Assembly (NCBI GenBank): GCA_963576475.1
Contig: OY754981.1
Location: 32,216,132 to 32,280,131, forward strand
Length of the DNA stretch: 64,000 nt
Reading direction: 5' to 3'
Source of the DNA: Molanna angustata
Lineage: Eukaryota > Arthropoda > Insecta > Trichoptera > Molannidae
The notes beneath the pieces were generated by a model. The model had not been told where the DNA came from. It made no database searches and worked only from the letters and a program-made list of their open reading frames with translations. Positions 41,901-50,949 of this stretch are shown piece by piece (the stretch's first letter is position 1; each line of letters begins with the position of its first letter). Both the position numbers and the translations under genes were made by a program.

Positions 41901-44900
41901 AAGCAATCAAAATGTTAGTGTTTGTGTGTGTGTGTGTGTGTGTGTATGTGTGTGTGTGTGTTTGTCTCACGCCTTCTGAAAAACCAAGAGCATCTAAAAA
42001 TCTAATTTATGTGCGAACGTGTACCTGTATACCTGATGCAGTGTCACGCTAAAAATAATGCGATAAAAATGCTGAATTTTAAAAATATTTCAATAATTAT
42101 TTTTTTCATACAAAATTTTCCAAGTCGTATCTGTCAAAAAAGTGTACATTTTGCACGCAAATATCTGTTAGTTTAAAAGTTAGAAGTACGTATTTACACG
42201 AAAAAAATATATTTTCAAGTATAACTTAGCGTTTGAGTGAAAAACATGGTGAATATTTTGTATAATTATAATGTTTAACTTATTTTTAATGTAAGCGTTT
42301 TGTACATGAACGCCGCCATTTTAATATCTTTTCATACAATATTTCATTTTCCTACCGAATGAATATGTTCTTGAAAATAATAAACCTTTGAATTAAATGT
42401 AATTATGAAATAATAAAATGAAACACAAGACATTACAGCAAGTTTTAAGACATATATTGTAAAAATGTGTTTATTATTAGTAAAGATATAGGCATAATAA
42501 AATTGCATAATTTGTAAATAATATTTGATTTTTCTGACAATTTTCATTTTTATGGCATCGAACAAACCAATGTATGTAGGTACCTACATATTCAAAAAAT
42601 GTCTCAAACCATTTGATATTTTTTACGTATTGGAATGGTTACTATGGTAACGGAAAGATTCTGATATTCAAATAAAATTTGTTATGAATCGAATTTATTT
42701 AGAACATTGTTGTAGGTAGGTACCTACCTATTATTATTTACTTACAAATCAACAATATACTGATTTTCTATCGGAAAATTATTTTATTTGTTTATTTATG
42801 CATGTATGCGATGTACTCCTAAACCGTTTGTCCGATTAAAATGAAACTTTGGTGAATTGTCGAGCGTATGCCCGGGATGGTTTCTGGATTTAAACTTTTT
42901 TCTTATTCTTCTTCTTCTTCGTGTATTTTGTCATTTTACCTATGAAGGGGGAATATCCTGGGAAAAGAAGGTCCGACTGTCCCTCCATCTCTTCGCAGGT
43001 CTTCCAGGACGGTTTGTGGATTTAAAATTTTTTCTTCTTCTTCTTCATCGTGTATTTGGTCATTTTACCTATGAAGGTGGACTATCCTGGGAGAAGAAGT
43101 TCCAATTTTTTTCCCATATCTTCGCAGGTATCTGGATTTAAACTTTTTCCTTCTTCTTCTTCGTGTATTTAGTCATTTTACCTTTGAAGGTGGAGTATCC
43201 TGGGAAAAGAAGGTCCTTTCATCTCTTCGCGGTTCTTCCAGGATGGTTTCTGGATTTAAACATTTCTTAAGCGACTGAAGGGACGGGATGTAATGAAGGT
43301 TAGGGATGCACTAAAGGGCCTGAAGGGATGGGAGGTATAAAACGGCCTGAAGGGACGGGAGGTACTGAAGGGCCTGATTTGAAGGGACGTAATGATGGAT
43401 TGAAGGGACGGGAGGTACTGAAGGGTCTGAAGCGACGGTTCATGGAGTCTAATTCTTTTTCTTCTTAATTTTATGTAGACTTTACAGTTTTTACACAAAC
43501 TATTTCCTTTAGTCTTTTTCTTCGTTTTCTTTTGTGAATTTTATACAAAACTATTTCCTATAGATTAATCTTCTTTTTTTATGAAGACCTTTTAGTCAGT
43601 TTTTATACAATCTATTTCCAATAGTCTAATTCTTCTATTTTGTGTATGTTTTCTTATTTTATGTAGACTATTGGGATAGTTTTTTATACAAACTATTTCT
43701 TATAGTCTTATACTTATTCTTCTCTTTTTTATTTAGACTTTTGGGTTAGTTATAAGTCTAATAGTCTATTGTGCAGAAATATTATCAACAATATGCACAC
43801 TTGATGAAAATACATATGTAAAAACGAATGGGATGTGACTATGTAACCTGCACTAGAATCTTTTCAATACTTTTGTTTAATCAAATTTAAACCGTTTATA
43901 TCATCCTATTTTGAATAATTTTCAACACCTTCATATTTGATTTCGTTGACGATATTTAAAGAATGGGGGTTGTGGCCATAACTGAACTCTTCACAACGTT
44001 TATATTCAAATTAAAAACTATTTACTATAGTTTAAGTCTTCTTCTTCTTCGTTAATGTAGACTTTTGTGTCAATTTTAAGTCTATCAGTCTAATTGTGCA
44101 AAAATATAATGCACACTTGATGAAAAAATATAAAAACGAATGGGATGTGACCAACGCTAGATCTTTTCGGTACATGATTTAATCAAATTTTAACCACATT
44201 CCAACATCCAAAATTACTAAATTTTCAATAGGTACATATTACAATTTGTTTTCGATGATAATATTTAAAAATGGGGGTTGTGGCCAAACCAATCTCTTTA
44301 AAACGTTGATAAACAGTCATATATTTAAAACCATTTCGCATAGTCCATGCGTGCAGAAATTGTATATTATACTTCATTCACACTTTATAGCAATATATAA
44401 AAAAAAATGGGTTGTGGCCATCACTTGAACATTTTACAATGCTTAAACTCAATCAAATTTCAAACCACTTTTCACCCAAATATTGCAAAATAATTGGGTG
44501 ACAATATTATAAAAACGATTGCTTATTTCTTCACAATTTTACATTCTTGGCCAACGGCGGGACATAAAAGCTAGTATCAAATATACTCCAATAACAGGGT
44601 AACTTTAATATACGTGATTTATGTAAATTATCGGAAATCATAAAAAAATATTTTTTTAGCATTTTAAAATGTAGGTACCTAGGTATATAATTTTTATAAA
44701 AAAATAATATAGGTACATTCCTTTTGACTATATGCACTATTTAAGCACATAAAAGATTTATTTCTTCGCGACACATAGTTATGGAGAAAATTAAAAAAAT
44801 GGTGTAAAAAAGGATATTTTTAATATTTTTTAGGGGAATTCATACTGAATTTTAAAATTTTGTTACGAACATTCACTAGGGAAATGTTGAAAATACTTAT

Positions 44901-47165
44901 GGTATTTTTTAGAAACACACTGTTAAACATATTTGAGAAATTTGATTTGAAATTGTGGTGTTACCCAACCAAGAATAAACCTTATTTTGTATTTTGCGCA
45001 GCCCACTTGATTTTTAGAAACACACTGTTAAACATATTTGAGAAATTTGATTTGAAATTGTGGTGTTACCCAACCAAGAATAAACCTTATTTTGTATTTT
45101 GCGCAGCCCACTTGATTTTTAGAAACACACTGTTAAACATATTTGAGAATTTTGATTTGAAATTGTGGTGTTACCCAACCAAGAATAAACCTTATTTTGT
45201 ATTTTGCGCAGCCCACTTAATTTTTCATTTTTACATATACATCTTCCCACATTCCCTAAATGCTTGTACTATAGGTGAACGAAATCGGCCGAGGCAGCTA
45301 GCTACGACGCGCGACGCGACGATGGGGTTCGATGGATTACTATATTAGTGCGATGCTCGCCCTACCATCGACCAATCTAATGTTTGAAAAGATATTTGTT
45401 GACAATAATGTGTGTTCAGGTGGTGTACTGGGACGACAAGACGATCTTCATGGACCACGAGTTCGTGTCACCTGATGGTTTCATCAATGCAGTGGCAACT
45501 TGCAGACAGAGAGTCATAGGATGTGGGGCAGCCACTGTTGTTGGACTGATGCATCAGCTGCACTGTGCTGGAACTTGCAAGGCGCAGATGCCCACGGATA
45601 TACCACCGGAGGTACATCATTAGTTAGAACTAATGATTTAGTTATAAGAGAATGTGTAATGTGGTGTTATCTTGCTAAGCTGATATTAAATTGGACAGTA
45701 AGTTTATTGGACAGTAGTATTGGTAAGGCGAATTATGTAAAATATCTATAAGTTGTAGGGTACTTTGATGCTTATTATAAGTGGTAAGGATTCTGTTTAT
45801 TGGTGAGTTAAGTTACACGCAATATGTTGTAGTGTTCGGACATATTTTCGTAGTCAAAATGTCATCTTGTGTGATGAAAACATGTAAAAATTACACTACA
45901 ACGTTTTACAATAAATTTCACTCTGCATATTTATACGATAGCTAATATATTTATATGGATATTTCGATAGGTATTTTTATTTTGAGTAAACGATAGAGTA
46001 GTCAAGTCATATTCGCTTGTAGGTATTCAAAGGGATTATGTTGTTGTATTTGCTTTTTTTCACACAGCTATAATTTAATATAATTCGTCTTTTTTACAGT
46101 CATTATTTGTTGTGAGAGATACTAATAATTTGTTTGCACTCGAGTAAAAGAAAAAATATCTTTCTTACTTAAGAGGCTATAGTAGGCTTTAAAGTATATT
46201 TTGAAAATGATTTTCCCAGTACCCTCAAAAGATACGTCTTTGAAATAAAGAATAGTTTATATTTACATGTTTATTCTATTGCACGAGTTGGTTGAAATTT
46301 GAATTTGTTTAATAATTTTGTTGTAAAATTAGTTTTAGTAAAACCCTTTTTTTATTGTTTTATTGAAAGTAATTAAAAAACAACAAGGCCTACGAAGTAC
46401 ATATTAACTTCGATCAAAAATATGAAAATCTACCGGCTGAGTTTTTTAATATTATAACTACTATTCTTGCTATTTAATAAAACCTCTAATTTTACCTTTT
46501 CTTCACGAAAAAATTATGAATATCACATATTAGGTGATATACAATATTTTTTTGTGTTTCGTGCATTAGAAGGTAATTTAGCGTAATTTTTTTGTGTACA
46601 TCCGTATACCCAGGGTATACAAGGGCCTTAATGTTTTCTGTCGTGTGTGCTCTTTCTTGGTAATATTGAATGAAGGTACTGCCTCCCTGACCAGCCAGGA
46701 TAGCCTAGGATGTACACCGATTTTTTAAACCTAACCTACAAAAGTTTGGTAAAAATAGGTTGGTTAGGTTTGTTTTTAGTTATAATTGCGACTGGCGTGA
46801 GCCAGTTGCATTATATATTAAAAAAGTAACTAAAATATTAAAATAAAATAACTAAATTGGTGTAGGTCAAATAATTTTTAACCAGCTGGATGGTCAGGGA
46901 GGCAGTACTTTGAATGAATTCCTTAAACTTTAATTTTTGAAGAGCATTTTGTTCTCATATAACGTGTCTATATATAAAATGTAATTGTATATAATACGTT
47001 TGTATTATTTATCGGCAGATTGCAGCCTGGGTTCAAGCAAACGATATATCTTCAGCCAAACTAAGGAAACTCGCGTGCAACTGTGAACCAGATAAGTGCC
47101 AATGCAGCACTCCCATACCTCAGATAGCGGGCGATGCACCTGACAAACCCAACGGACATGTGTAA
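32789..47165 (+). CDS. THEM6: THEM6-like hot-dog-fold protein (four exons)
   Basis: Joined exons 32789-32963, 37599-37813, 45420-45611 and 47019-47165 give 729 nt, 243 codons with stop (242 residues), all with GT-AG borders and matching phases. Residues 12-32 form an N-terminal membrane segment followed by DVAYFTRM. The thioesterase-superfamily core begins at about 60 with NDIDSLLTHMNNARYLREL-DFAR (THEM6 hallmark), continues with VYWDDKTIF and HEFVSPDGF, and ends with a region PPE-IAAWVQANDISSAKLR. A cysteine-rich tail follows (CNCEPDKCQC). THEM6 proteins are small, N-terminally anchored members of the 4-hydroxybenzoyl-CoA-thioesterase-like fold; enzyme activity is not established. It is longer than human THEM6 (208 residues, recalled). 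Introns carry many transposon fragments. Confidence 0.92.
33171..33545 (-). mobile_element. Degenerate LINE fragment (RWFVHIE type)
   Basis: Minus-strand translation in broken frames gives an R-W-F-V-H-I-E block followed by N-R-L-T-K-K-Y and a GRLRKSW-like piece, as in RTE/Jockey-type LINE C-termini. It lies in intron 1 of the THEM6-like gene. Confidence 0.5.
33655..33880 (-). mobile_element. LINE C-terminal fragment with ATC-repeat end
   Basis: A 62-codon minus-strand frame reads RPKFRWLDGVQRDVEAVGV, then DWRNTCQDSGRWR, the typical last block of RTE-like LINE proteins. It ends in a short GAT repeat (ATC on the plus strand), as RTE 3' ends often do. Confidence 0.65.
34103..35122 (+). mobile_element. 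ACTGTCGAT-ended repeat family, best complete copy C
   Basis: It is about 1.0 kb. Left end CCAACTGTCGATTCGTTGAT and right end ATCGACAGTTGG form an exact 12-bp inverted repeat. The left end also folds on itself (CTGTCGATTC against GAATCGACAG). The outer right flank GATCTCATGTGTTACATGCA is shared with copies A and D. It is non-coding, in intron 1 of the THEM6-like gene. Confidence 0.65.
35690..35925 (-). mobile_element. tRNA-derived SINE, near full length
   Basis: On the minus strand the B box lies in GGTACGATTCCCGGTGG, followed by a body with GAGACGATTATTATCGTAAG, TGGCAACATGTTATTGG and TAGTTACCCGAGAAG, and an AT-rich tail. It is the same family as 50100-50300. Confidence 0.7.
35926..37598 (+). 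other. Rest of intron 1 of the THEM6-like gene
   Basis: It holds a LINE 3'-tail fragment in reverse (about 36780-36855) and at 37275-37370 a repeat (GCCCTGTAGGTGCCTTGA and ATTCCAACTTCGTTTCTACT) shared with 54425-54495. No further exon was recognised. Confidence 0.5.
37599..37813 (+). CDS. THEM6: THEM6-like exon 2
   Basis: It is 215 nt between acceptor TATTTTCAG and donor GTATGT. It contains the HMNNARYLRE hallmark and the following strands up to VFTITSK. It is clearly higher in G+C and codon-like compared with the flanks. Confidence 0.93.
38600..39245 (-). mobile_element. LINE fragment with reverse-transcriptase YADD motif
   Basis: On the minus strand a frame with one stop (a TGA where Trp is expected) reads EIISYADDSIVIVSA, the RT active-site box, followed by the thumb region with KVKYLRIIIDKKL. 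The 3' end contains GCCTTGTGGGATTTTTGGTG and an A-rich tail near 38610. It lies in intron 2 of the THEM6-like gene. Confidence 0.75.
39400..39740 (-). mobile_element. CR1-type LINE C-terminal fragment
   Basis: The minus strand shows TLKERRMRGDIIETSKVLN, the conserved block near the end of CR1/L2 proteins, then a run toward NRVVDMFLF and SVNSF, with frame breaks. The 162-codon frame on the plus strand is only its shadow. Confidence 0.65.
39741..41060 (+). other. Intron 2 sequence without a recognised gene
   Basis: The AT-rich 68-codon frame at 40189-40395 lacks supporting signals. About 40675-40705 is the reverse complement of the TACGGCGCTGGCCG repeat near 25998. Confidence 0.45.
41061..41245 (-). 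repeat. Dispersed repeat (GGGTAGCCAGTGACA family), reverse copy
   Basis: It is the reverse complement of the family at 30363-30535: CACCACCTATTCTGAATG, AGGTGATATGAGACTAGTGT and TGTCACTGGCTACCCCGCAT. Confidence 0.5.
41390..41610 (+). repeat. 25-bp minisatellite
   Basis: It has about nine units of CAGTAATATCAAATGAC plus AAACAAAA, nearly perfect in the centre and decaying at both ends. The same words reappear scattered to 41880. Confidence 0.85.
41622..41770 (+). mobile_element. tRNA-derived SINE
   Basis: The head is GGTGGCAGATCGGTTATTGC with AGTAATCCAGTGGTCGCGAG and a B box with GAGTTCGAAAC; the body contains CACCTATAGCACAAACAT and GAATGTATGAGGATG. It interrupts the 25-bp minisatellite. Confidence 0.7.
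41920..41965 (+). repeat. (GT)n microsatellite
   Basis: It is about 44 bp of GT with one A interruption. Confidence 0.85.
42880..43260 (+). repeat. Three degenerate tandem units of about 115 bp
   Basis: Each unit has a CTTCTTCTTC tract, GTCATTTTACC, GAAGGTGGA-like and ATCCTGGGA words, and TTCGCAGG with TCTGGATTTAAA. The 94-codon frame across them has no recognised relative. Confidence 0.6.
43265..43445 (+). repeat. CTGAAGGGACGGGAGGTA minisatellite
   Basis: Imperfect units of about 18-38 bp combine CTGAAGGGACGGGAGGTA and TGAAGGGCC. The short minus-strand frame rich in RPF is a product of this repeat. Confidence 0.7.
43446..44500 (+). repeat. Block of diverged GGGGGTTGTGGCCA units
   Basis: At least three units contain AATGGGGGTTGTGGCCA-like words (about 43962, 44269, 44405), each preceded by a TATTTAAA-like stretch and followed by a variable AT-rich part. 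T-rich CTTCTTTTT sequence fills the left part. It matches 11805-12010. Confidence 0.5.
44906..45222 (+). repeat. Three tandem 105-bp units
   Basis: AGAAACACACTG starts at 44911, 45016 and 45121; units are nearly identical (one A/T change in GAGAAATTTG against GAGAATTTTG). 105 is a multiple of three, so one frame stays open through all units, but there are no supporting splice or family signals. Confidence 0.85.
45236..45375 (-). mobile_element. SINE fragment just before THEM6-like exon 3
   Basis: In reverse orientation it has ACATTCCCTAAATGCTTGTA and GGTGAACGAAATCGGCCGAG, then a rearranged head. It ends about 45 bp before the exon 3 acceptor. Confidence 0.55.
45420..45611 (+). CDS. THEM6: THEM6-like exon 3
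   Basis: It is 192 nt after acceptor GTGTTCAG and before GTACAT. It encodes the WDDK and FVSPDGF strands and a stretch with HQLHCAGTC, ending PTDIPPE. Confidence 0.92.
46675..46909. mobile_element. MITE in intron 3 of the THEM6-like gene
   Basis: The terminal inverted repeat is GTACTGCCTCCCTGACCA, flanked on both sides by TTGAATGAA (46666-46674 and 46910-46918), a 9-bp target duplication, or 8 bp if one base belongs to the end. The interior holds the CCTAACC/GGTTAGG repeat and a palindromic CTGGCGTGAGCCAG. A 9-bp duplication suggests a Mutator-like and an 8-bp one a hAT-like origin. Confidence 0.75.
47019..47165 (+). CDS. THEM6: THEM6-like exon 4
   Basis: It is 147 nt after acceptor ATCGGCAG, ending TAA. 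It encodes the terminal helix WVQANDISSAKLR and a Cys/Pro-rich tail. AATAAAA about 100 nt downstream could serve for polyadenylation. Confidence 0.9.
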   Translation: MAAWVQANDISSAKLRKLACNCEPDKCQCSTPIPQIAGDAPDKPNGHV

Positions 47166-47339
47166 AGCATATTTTATATTAATATAAGGGTGAATAACAA
47201 AAAAATTAACAAGTTGTTATGATTAACGCTAACATGAAAAGAAAGCTAATGATTTTCTCGTAGTACTAATAAAAATAACATTTTTCACTGATTTGTTAAC
47301 AAACTAAAGAAGGACATTATAAGCAAAAATAATGACCTG

Positions 47340-47540
47340 AAGTGGTTTGGGCATATTGAAAGAACGAACGTAGGTGCTTTGATTGGAGTGAAAAGATGAT
47401 AGTTTGAAAAAACAAATAACATAATGAGAAGATGCACGAATGTAAAGGAAACCATGAATGTTTACTAGGATAGAGATATATGGTGGTCAGTTCTCTTTGC
47501 CTATCCCGTTAGAGACACGGCGTGATGGTATGGATGGCAT
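47340..47540 (+). mobile_element. LINE 3'-end fragment
   Basis: The plus strand reads W-F-G-H-I-E-R, then decayed sequence and S-V-L-F-A-Y-P, followed by CGTGATGGTATG. It is a relative of 9816-10090 and of reverse tails near 6165-6260 and 36780-36855. Confidence 0.5.
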
Positions 47541-48554
47541 GTTAACAAACTATTATTTACTAATTTTATTTTTAAAAAATGTAGTTAGAATTGTGTGCCT
47601 ATGCTATTTAATGTTTTTTTTCACGTTTTTCGATTTTTTTGTCAAATTTATTCAACGAGCATCACAGCAAAATATATAATGTACCTATCTGGTTTTATTT
47701 CGGTCTTATGTCGCCATTATAGGCGTAACTAAATAGCGACGAGCAATATTGTGTAGCGATTATAATATACGAAATTGCGTAAAAAGTAAAAAAAAAAAAA
47801 GAGTTCACATTTCAGAAGAATATGATAAACCCAATTTAATTTAAAGATTTAATTAAATTTGTTACATTTATAACGCCTTTTAATTAATATTTTTTAACTA
47901 TCTTCCACCAGTCAAAGCTTAAACTTTCAGAATTTGTGTATTCCCGATGACAATGCGTGTTAATACTGTTTCCAGCTTGATTCGTGTGATATTTTGATAA
48001 AATAATACAATTTTGTATTTCTGACGTTGAATTGTGACTGCTATACATGTTGCATAATTTACTTGTTCATATTAGTTAATAATGCTGTTATTTTCCCAAA
48101 TAAATAAATAAATAATATTCAGGTGATATTTATTTCGTCGTTAGATCGTTTTCAGTTTTCTTAACTTCAGTAAAATTATCTTGTTCTTCATTTCAACTTG
48201 AAGGAGACTTTGAAAGGGTGTCCTCATTTTTTTTTATTTCATTATTTTATTTATTTATTGTGTAAAGAGAAAGTTATTATTATTATTATAGTTGGATAAC
48301 TAGTATAGCGCCATTTTCGTGGAAAATCACCTCAAGGGCGCTTAGGTTGAATTAACTTATTTTAATAATAAGTAAACAAAATAATAAGACATAGAAATAA
48401 TTAAGTAAAAGTATTATTATATTAACAAAAGGAAGCGGTTTTTTTGGGGAAGGGAGCAAGATAGAATAGAAAAGTATGAAAAGGGGGAACAAGCGTGCAC
48501 CACCCAACCACGGAGCAGCGACCTCAAAGTTAATCATCGAAATTCGTTTAAGGA
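47541..48554. other. No recognised feature downstream of the THEM6-like gene
   Basis: AT-rich intergenic sequence with short A/T homopolymers. No exon or repeat end was recognised. Confidence 0.5.
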
Positions 48555-48852
48555 GGCGACTGCTGCCAAAGTACCTATTTTTTTTCAATTTGATATTGCA
48601 TCATTTGTACAAAACGAATCATTTAAAAAAAATAACTTAAGTAGATAGATTTTTATTAAAAATATAAGATAAACGTTGAAAATCGGGGAATGACATTATT
48701 TTTCTACGAGAATTCATACAGAACATTATCAAAGGGTAAAATTATATTTTTCTTTATAATATCTAAATCATTTTTTCAAAACGATTTCTTTTGAAATAAT
48801 GATGGTATATAAAATCGAAAAATAGGTACGTTGGCAGCTGCAGTCACCCTCT
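48555..48852. mobile_element. MITE with GACTGC-TGCCAA ends
   Basis: The left end GACTGCTGCCAAAGTACCTA matches the complement of the right end TAGGTACGTTGGCAGC...GCAGTCACC with small differences. The interior shares AATATAAGATAAACG and ATTTTTCTACGAGAATT with the foldback element at 1045-2700. Confidence 0.65.
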
Positions 48853-49224
48853 TGAGTAGTTACTGAAGAGGTCTACTTCAGTTGTAGGTAGTTACTCCAC
48901 GTTCTGTGTATGTAGAAGTTCTGAGCATAATTCGTACTATAATTGGGTGACCTAAATGTGTGTGCTTTTCTTTGTATCAACTTATTTTATCATGAGGATA
49001 TTTTTATGATTTATTTCAAAAATATTATTCCAATCGTGACGCCAAACGAGCTTAAAAATAGTTTTGATGTCCTTTCTTGAAGTCGGTTAAAAATGAGTTT
49101 TTAGGTGGACGAGCATTATACATAAATCTCTGGGATACCTACATTACATTTTAAAATAAACGGTGATTTTTTTTAATTTGCATACCTATACCTGCTCATT
49201 TAAAAATACAAATTCTTTTATACC

Positions 49225-49375
49225 CCTTTCATATGACAGACGTCGAGCGCGCGTTTTCTGACGCGCGTTAACAAGTACCTACACGAGATTTCTTCAAGTA
49301 TCTTCAGTCTGTTTGAAGAAGTATCGTGTACACAGCGCGCTTAACGCCTGCCATGTGAACATAACCTAAATTTTA
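49225..49375. mobile_element. Possible small MITE with GCGCGC-rich ends
   Basis: CATATGACAGACGTCGAGCG at the left partly pairs with the right end GCGCTTAACGCCTGCCATGTG. No target duplication was fixed. Confidence 0.35.
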
Positions 49376-50099
49376 GAAATGTTTTTTATTCAAAATGACA
49401 TGTTATTTTTTATGTGTAGTTAGTTGTGACTTTTTGGTGTGAATTAACGTGTAATTTTTTTTATTTTTATAGGTACTTACCGAAGCAAGCATTTTAAAGA
49501 AAATATTATGTGAACTAAAATATATTAAGTAATGAAGATTAATTTATTAAAGAAAATAAAGAATTTAATGGTTGCGTTTACAAAATTAGTCTATATAATA
49601 TTCAAGCACAGCAAGTTATGATTAAATAAATTAATGGATTATTAGTTAATTTATTAACGATAATTTTATCGAATAAATTTACTTCAAGAAAAAATATCAC
49701 TAGTCTTGCGTGATTACAGTATATTATTTTAACTGGCAATCAAAAATCCTTTTTCGCGTAAAAAAAACAGAATAATTTCGTTGAAATTTATTGGATCATA
49801 ATATATTGAACGATAATTTCTTGAAGGATTTTTCCTTGAGTAACGTTTTTTTTATAATTTGTTACACTAAGTATAGTACAATGTATATTAACCGACAGTC
49901 GTTATATTATATGAGTCTTATTAATTTTATTATAGTAGAAACTATAAATAAATTAATTAATTATATTAAATGAAACAGACACTAATAATATAACTGGTCT
50001 AGTAAACTAATATTTTTTTGGAAACAGATCTAATATGGTGATATAATGTATTTAATAACAAATAATGCATTAGATATATGTTTTGAATTTAAAACATAT
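49376..50099. other. AT-rich stretch without a recognised feature
   Basis: Only the short frame at 49791-49973, with AT-driven composition. Nothing supports a gene. Confidence 0.5.
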
Positions 50100-50300
50100 T
50101 GTCAGTTGGTTGGGTACCTATCTGACTGCTGATCCAAAGGTCCCGGGTTCGATTCCCGGTGGAGACACTGTTTTTAATTGTGCTTTCAGTCTGGATCTGT
50201 GAGACGATCAATATCGTAAGTCTCCAGAATGTGGCAACTTGTTATTGGGTTGACATAGTACCTGTTAGTTGCCCGAAAAGCATTATTAAATAAATAAACA
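50100..50300 (+). mobile_element. tRNA-derived SINE, complete
   Basis: The head has TCAGTTGGTTGGGTACC (A-box region) and GGTCCCGGGTTCGATTCCCG (B box). The body has TGTGAGACGATCAATATCG, GTGGCAACTTGTTATTGGG and TAGTTGCCCGAAAAG, and the tail is ATTAAATAAATAAA. Confidence 0.75.
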
Positions 50301-50344
50301 CTGAATTTGATATCAAAATAGATCATCTGAAATTGCGTCCATCT

Positions 50345-50533
50345 TATTTCAGATGACCTTTATTTTATTTATTTATTTATATTTTTTTAAGACTAACAGC
50401 TATACATTACAGTGCTACATCTAATATAATAATTTAACAACCAAAGTCCCCGCTGATAATGTCTATTGATATTATTTTCACTCAAGGTCCTAAACTTTTT
50501 CATTACATTATGAATGAAAGGTATATTTGCCAA
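50345..50533 (-). mobile_element. LINE 3'-tail fragment
   Basis: On the minus strand it ends TGTATAGCTGTTAGTC and an A/T-rich tail, as does the LINE at 8951-9815 (TGTATAGCTGTTAAG). A hAT-type MITE is inserted in it at 50534. Confidence 0.55.
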
Positions 50534-50941
50534 TAGTGATGATCAAATGCAAGACCAACCCGTCTTAGTCTTGCACCCCTGGTCTTGGTCTTGGATTTAC
50601 AAATGTGTTCATGGTCTTACTCGATCGAGTCGTAATCTTAAATATCCAGTTTTGGTCTTGTAAGTCTTACAACTTTTACTAAAAATATTATTCTGTTAAT
50701 ATTTAGTAATTGTAATACACCAATTTATAGTAATATGTCGATAGTAGGTACATAGATAAAATATTTAATTAAAAATAAATAAATTATAAAATTTTGTGAG
50801 ACCGCAAGACTCTTGTATTTAAGTCTTGCAAAACTCTCGGTCTTGCAATGCCTGGTCTTGGTGTTGAGCTTGCAGCAACACATGCGGCCATGGCCTTGGT
50901 CTTGCAGACCAAGACTTTCACAAGACTTTTGCTCATCACTA
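50534..50941. mobile_element. hAT-type MITE (408 bp)
   Basis: The ends TAGTGATGATCAAATGC and GCTCATCACTA are inverted, with an 8-bp target duplication TTTGCCAA on both sides (50526-50533 and 50942-50949). The interior is filled with CTTGGTCTTG-type words in both orientations. There is no transposase. Confidence 0.85.
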
Positions 50942-50949
50942 TTTGCCAA

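Noticed and set aside
50107..50170. Possible true tRNA gene
   Set aside because: The A and B boxes belong to a SINE head followed directly by the SINE body and tail; the acceptor stem does not close convincingly.
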